From Natronorubrum thiooxidans (lineage in GTDB: Archaea > Halobacteriota > Halobacteria > Halobacteriales > Natrialbaceae), in NCBI RefSeq assembly GCF_900156475.1, contig NZ_FTNR01000006.1, positions 124,001 through 188,000 of the forward strand: a stretch of 64,000 nt of DNA, written 5' to 3'. Below are positions 61,853-64,000 of the stretch, piece after piece (within the stretch, counting starts at the first letter, position 1; the number at the start of each line of letters is the position of its first letter). Both the position numbers and the translations under genes were made by a program. A model generated the notes under the pieces. The model saw nothing but the letters and a program-made list of their open reading frames with translations, was not told the DNA's origin and made no database searches.

Positions 61853-62880
61853 GCGGCCGCGCCACAACCCTAATCGCTGCGTTCGTCGCCGTCTTCGTGC
61901 TGACAGTTGGCGTCGTCTCGCTTGGAACGCTGGCACTCGAGGAGGGGACACCCGAGCAGCCAACGGTCGAAACCGACCACTTCCAGCCTGAGAACGCACT
62001 TCCAGACGAAACGGCCGATGGGGGTGAGATTTCGATGGACAGTGCCGAACCGGCGAACGACGTGGTAATCCACACCGGGACCGGGATGGGAGGCGGACAG
62101 CCGCTGAGTATCGCTACAGACGACGGCGACCGCGAACTGTCGACTGGCTCTGTCGGCGGTCCGGAACGCGGTGTCGGCCCGCTCGCCACGACGCTCGTCT
62201 CGAACGGCCACGGCGTCGAGTTCTACGCCGACGAGTTCGAAGACGGACCGCTCCAGCAGACACTCGCCGACGCCGACGCGTTCGTGACGACCGCGCCGGA
62301 ACAGCTCTCGAGCGCTGAGCGCGACCAGATCGACGAGTTCATCGACGCCGGCGGCCGCGTCGTGATCGCCGCGGATCCGGGCAGTTCCGAAGGTGTCATG
62401 CAACTTGGCTCGTCAACCGGCATGTACACCGAAGCGGGGTATCTTTACAACCTCGCCGAGAACGACAACAACTACCTCAGTCTGTACGCCGAACCAGCGG
62501 GCGATTCGCCGCTGACCACGGGTGTCGACGAGGTCGTTCTTCGGAGTGCAGCCGCAGTCGGGACCGCACAGGGAACAACCACGATGAAGACGAGCGCCGA
62601 CACGCGGCTCTCGACCACCCGCGAGGCCGACAGCTACGCCGTCGGTGCCCACCACGGCGACCTCGCGGTGATCGGCGACTCGAGTTTCCTGACTCCGGAG
62701 AACGCCTACCGAGCCGATAACAACGTCCTCATCGGCAACGTCGCCGAGTTCCTCGTAACCGGAGAGGAGACGGGCGAAATCGGACCTGACGACCCGGTCG
62801 AAACCGATCTCGGAGCACAGCCACCGGGTGAGGAACCGATCGGAACGGAGCCGATAGACGAGCCGTCCCCGACACCGTAG
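61849..62880 (+). CDS. DUF4350-type membrane-anchored protein
   Basis: A 343-aa protein with an N-terminal membrane helix (MSGRATTLIAAFVAVFVLTVGVVSL) and a DUF4350-like alpha/beta domain (VSNGHGVEFYADEF, ADAFVTTAPEQLSSAERDQIDEFIDAGGRVVIAADPGS) followed by a Pro/Glu-rich C-terminus. DUF4350 proteins are class-I glutamine-amidotransferase-like folds of unknown role. It overlaps sppA by 4 bp, so it may be a partner or regulator of the peptidase. Confidence 0.8.
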   Translation: MSGRATTLIAAFVAVFVLTVGVVSLGTLALEEGTPEQPTVETDHFQPENALPDETADGGEISMDSAEPANDVVIHTGTGMGGGQPLSIATDDGDRELSTGSVGGPERGVGPLATTLVSNGHGVEFYADEFEDGPLQQTLADADAFVTTAPEQLSSAERDQIDEFIDAGGRVVIAADPGSSEGVMQLGSSTGMYTEAGYLYNLAENDNNYLSLYAEPAGDSPLTTGVDEVVLRSAAAVGTAQGTTTMKTSADTRLSTTREADSYAVGAHHGDLAVIGDSSFLTPENAYRADNNVLIGNVAEFLVTGEETGEIGPDDPVETDLGAQPPGEEPIGTEPIDEPSPTP

Positions 62881-62983
62881 CCGACTCGAGTCCCATCATC
62901 GGTCCGGACCGGTGTTGTGTCCACTTCCCTGAACGTTGTCTGAAAACGACAGGCAGCGACACTCGATTCTGTTTTGATCCGTT

Positions 62984-63643
62984 TCAGGGGAGTAATAAGC
63001 CGACCGCATAGAACGCGATGACGGCCAATCCAACAGCGTAGAGCACGTCGGCCCACAGCCACGAGAGCAGGTTTGCGACGTAGATGACGAGGACGACGGG
63101 GACCCCGACCAGAACGATCGGTGAGCGCCGCCACTCCGCTCGCGAACGGGCCCAAAGCGTGTTCGCATCGCCGGTACTTGGAAACGCCTGCATGCCGACG
63201 GCGATACCGAGCCACCCCAGCACGGCTGCAAGGACGAGCACGTCGCTCGAGACCGTCTCGAGGTCGGCGAGCAACTCGAACGAGACAGGACTCTCGGTGA
63301 CCGTGGTCACGAGGACGGCGAAGCCGAAAAAGACAGCAAGTGAAACGATCGTGTTGACCAGAAACGGCGCAACGCTGATGACGAACGACTGACGATAGCG
63401 TTCAGGCTGCACGTGGCGAACGTAGCCCGATGGGTCGCCGAATCTGAAGTATGCGACCTCGAGGACGGGGACGCCAACGAGATCACAGGCCCGCTTGTGG
63501 GCGAATTCGTGAACGACGATGCCCGGGAGCATGAGTAGTTGCACGCCGATCCACCACAGCGTTCCGAGCCCGATGACCGCGAGCGCGAGCGCCACGAGTA
63601 CGAGGGCAATCGCGACAGCCAGAACGACAGTGTCGGCGGGCAT
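62984..63643 (-). CDS. membrane metallopeptidase with HEFAH zinc motif (M50-like)
   Basis: A 219-aa protein of about six helices. The zinc motif VVHEFAHKRACDLVG is at 45-49 inside a helix, resembling DUF3267/M50B-type peptidases. VRHVQPERYRQSFVIS and FGDPSGYVRH follow. The second Asp ligand is not obvious. The start ATG at 63643 (MPADTVVLAV) is chosen; the preceding GTG is an alternative. It lies convergent to the DUF4350 gene. Confidence 0.75.
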   Translation of the reverse strand: MPADTVVLAVAIALVLVALALAVIGLGTLWWIGVQLLMLPGIVVHEFAHKRACDLVGVPVLEVAYFRFGDPSGYVRHVQPERYRQSFVISVAPFLVNTIVSLAVFFGFAVLVTTVTESPVSFELLADLETVSSDVLVLAAVLGWLGIAVGMQAFPSTGDANTLWARSRAEWRRSPIVLVGVPVVLVIYVANLLSWLWADVLYAVGLAVIAFYAVGLLLP

Positions 63644-63731
63644 CACTCACGTAACTGTCGTAGCCGGTCCTAATACCTTCGGCTCCTGATATGGGGGTGA
63701 GGCGTCGACTTCGAGTGACTGCGTGACCACG

Positions 63732-64000
63732 TTACCGATCCATCGCTCGAGCCACATACAGCGTCCCCGTCTCGATGGTCCGGCGTTCGACCGGCACCGT
63801 CGGCTGGTCGCCGCCGAGGGTCGTAAACAGGAAGTCGGCATCGGCCGCGCGGGCAGCCTCGAGTGTCGGGCGATGGAGTTCGGGCGGCAGGTTCAGGGCA
63901 TAAATCGCGTCCGTATCGGCGTAGACCGATGGGTCGGGATCGACGATATCGTCGCGGACGAATCGGACACCGTCGGGTACCTCGCGGTGGTGAACATCGG
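63732..64000 (-). CDS. UPF0146 family protein, C-terminal part (5' end outside window)
   Basis: The minus strand is open from the window's right edge to a TAA at 63734-63732. It ends with RRTIETGTLYVARAMDR, and contains VRDDIVDPDPSVYADTDAIY and LNLPPELHRPTLEAARAADA, a pattern matching the archaeal UPF0146 family (SAM-dependent methyltransferase-like Rossmann fold of unknown role). N-terminus missing. Confidence 0.75.
   Translation of the reverse strand, partial: DVHHREVPDGVRFVRDDIVDPDPSVYADTDAIYALNLPPELHRPTLEAARAADADFLFTTLGGDQPTVPVERRTIETGTLYVARAMDR

Noticed and set aside
1-64000. CRISPR array, tRNA/rRNA genes, integrase, transposase or phage genes
   Set aside because: None seen on reading. 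No regularly spaced repeats or recombinase motifs; the repeats present are isolated palindromes and an inverted pair.

Overview
This window comes from a halophilic archaeon (class Halobacteria). The codon use and repeats suggest a Natrinema/Haloterrigena-like member of the Natrialbales, but that placement is an inference. Four things support the call. GC is high, with very frequent ctcgag (Leu-Glu) codon pairs. Predicted proteins are strongly acidic. Secreted proteins carry Tat signals with lipoboxes. Many genes have an archaeal TATA box about 26-32 nt before the start codon, as in leaderless transcripts. Typical archaeal/haloarchaeal genes are present: LSm-L37e, S19e-PDCD5, class I LysRS, archaeal PyrH, F420-dependent enzymes and PitA. 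I saw no rRNA, tRNA, CRISPR array, integrase or transposase.

Layout. 1-2.7 kb: 3' end of an Lhr-type helicase, an alpha/beta hydrolase and an HTH regulator. 2.8-10.5 kb: acyl-CoA/F420 metabolism (thioesterase, 3-hydroxyacyl-CoA dehydrogenase/enoyl-CoA hydratase fusion, APH-like phosphotransferase, HAD phosphatase, SDR, LLM oxidoreductase, AIR-synthase/HypE-like protein). 10.4-21.5 kb: membrane and envelope genes (K+ channel, PAP2 phosphatase, SPW protein, AI-2E transporter), a Dna2-like nuclease-helicase and a zincin. 21.7-23.5 kb: lsm-rpl37e and a threonine synthase homologue lacking its PLP lysine. 23.5-26.6 kb: two divergently transcribed paralogous FAD oxidases. 26.6-33.6 kb: DUF389 protein, YgfZ/GcvT-like protein, small conserved haloarchaeal genes, PitA. 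33.7-40.2 kb: PDZ site-2 protease, lysS, pyrH, CapA-like protein, moaE fusion. 40.4-46.1 kb: second site-2 protease, thiL, rps19e, PDCD5 homologue, PP-loop protein, hisS. 46.1-51.1 kb: E2-type acyltransferase, sulfatase, JAMM protease plus cobalamin-binding protein flanked by inverted dispersed repeats, F420:NADP reductase. 51.2-56.5 kb: small genes, a Tat-exported protein, an ABC-2 exporter with tandem-duplicated permeases, GDPD. 56.5-64 kb: Rieske/FAD oxidoreductase, orphan response regulator, TIGR01548-like HAD, Tat-exported protein, SppA-DUF4350 pair, a third HExxH membrane protease, and a partial UPF0146 gene.

The most unusual signal is non-coding. Four copies of an ~87-bp nested inverted repeat (2748, 31969, 40817, 59712) keep the same outer arms (catacgg...gctgta / tacagc...ccgtatca). 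Their inner stems differ in sequence but stay base-paired, which is compensatory change. In two copies the right arm supplies the stop codon of the neighbouring gene. A second dispersed repeat of ~115 bp occurs as an inverted pair around the JAMM/btuF operon. The best protein oddity is the threonine synthase homologue in which the Schiff-base lysine is alanine. I did not find a clear new defence or mobile system.
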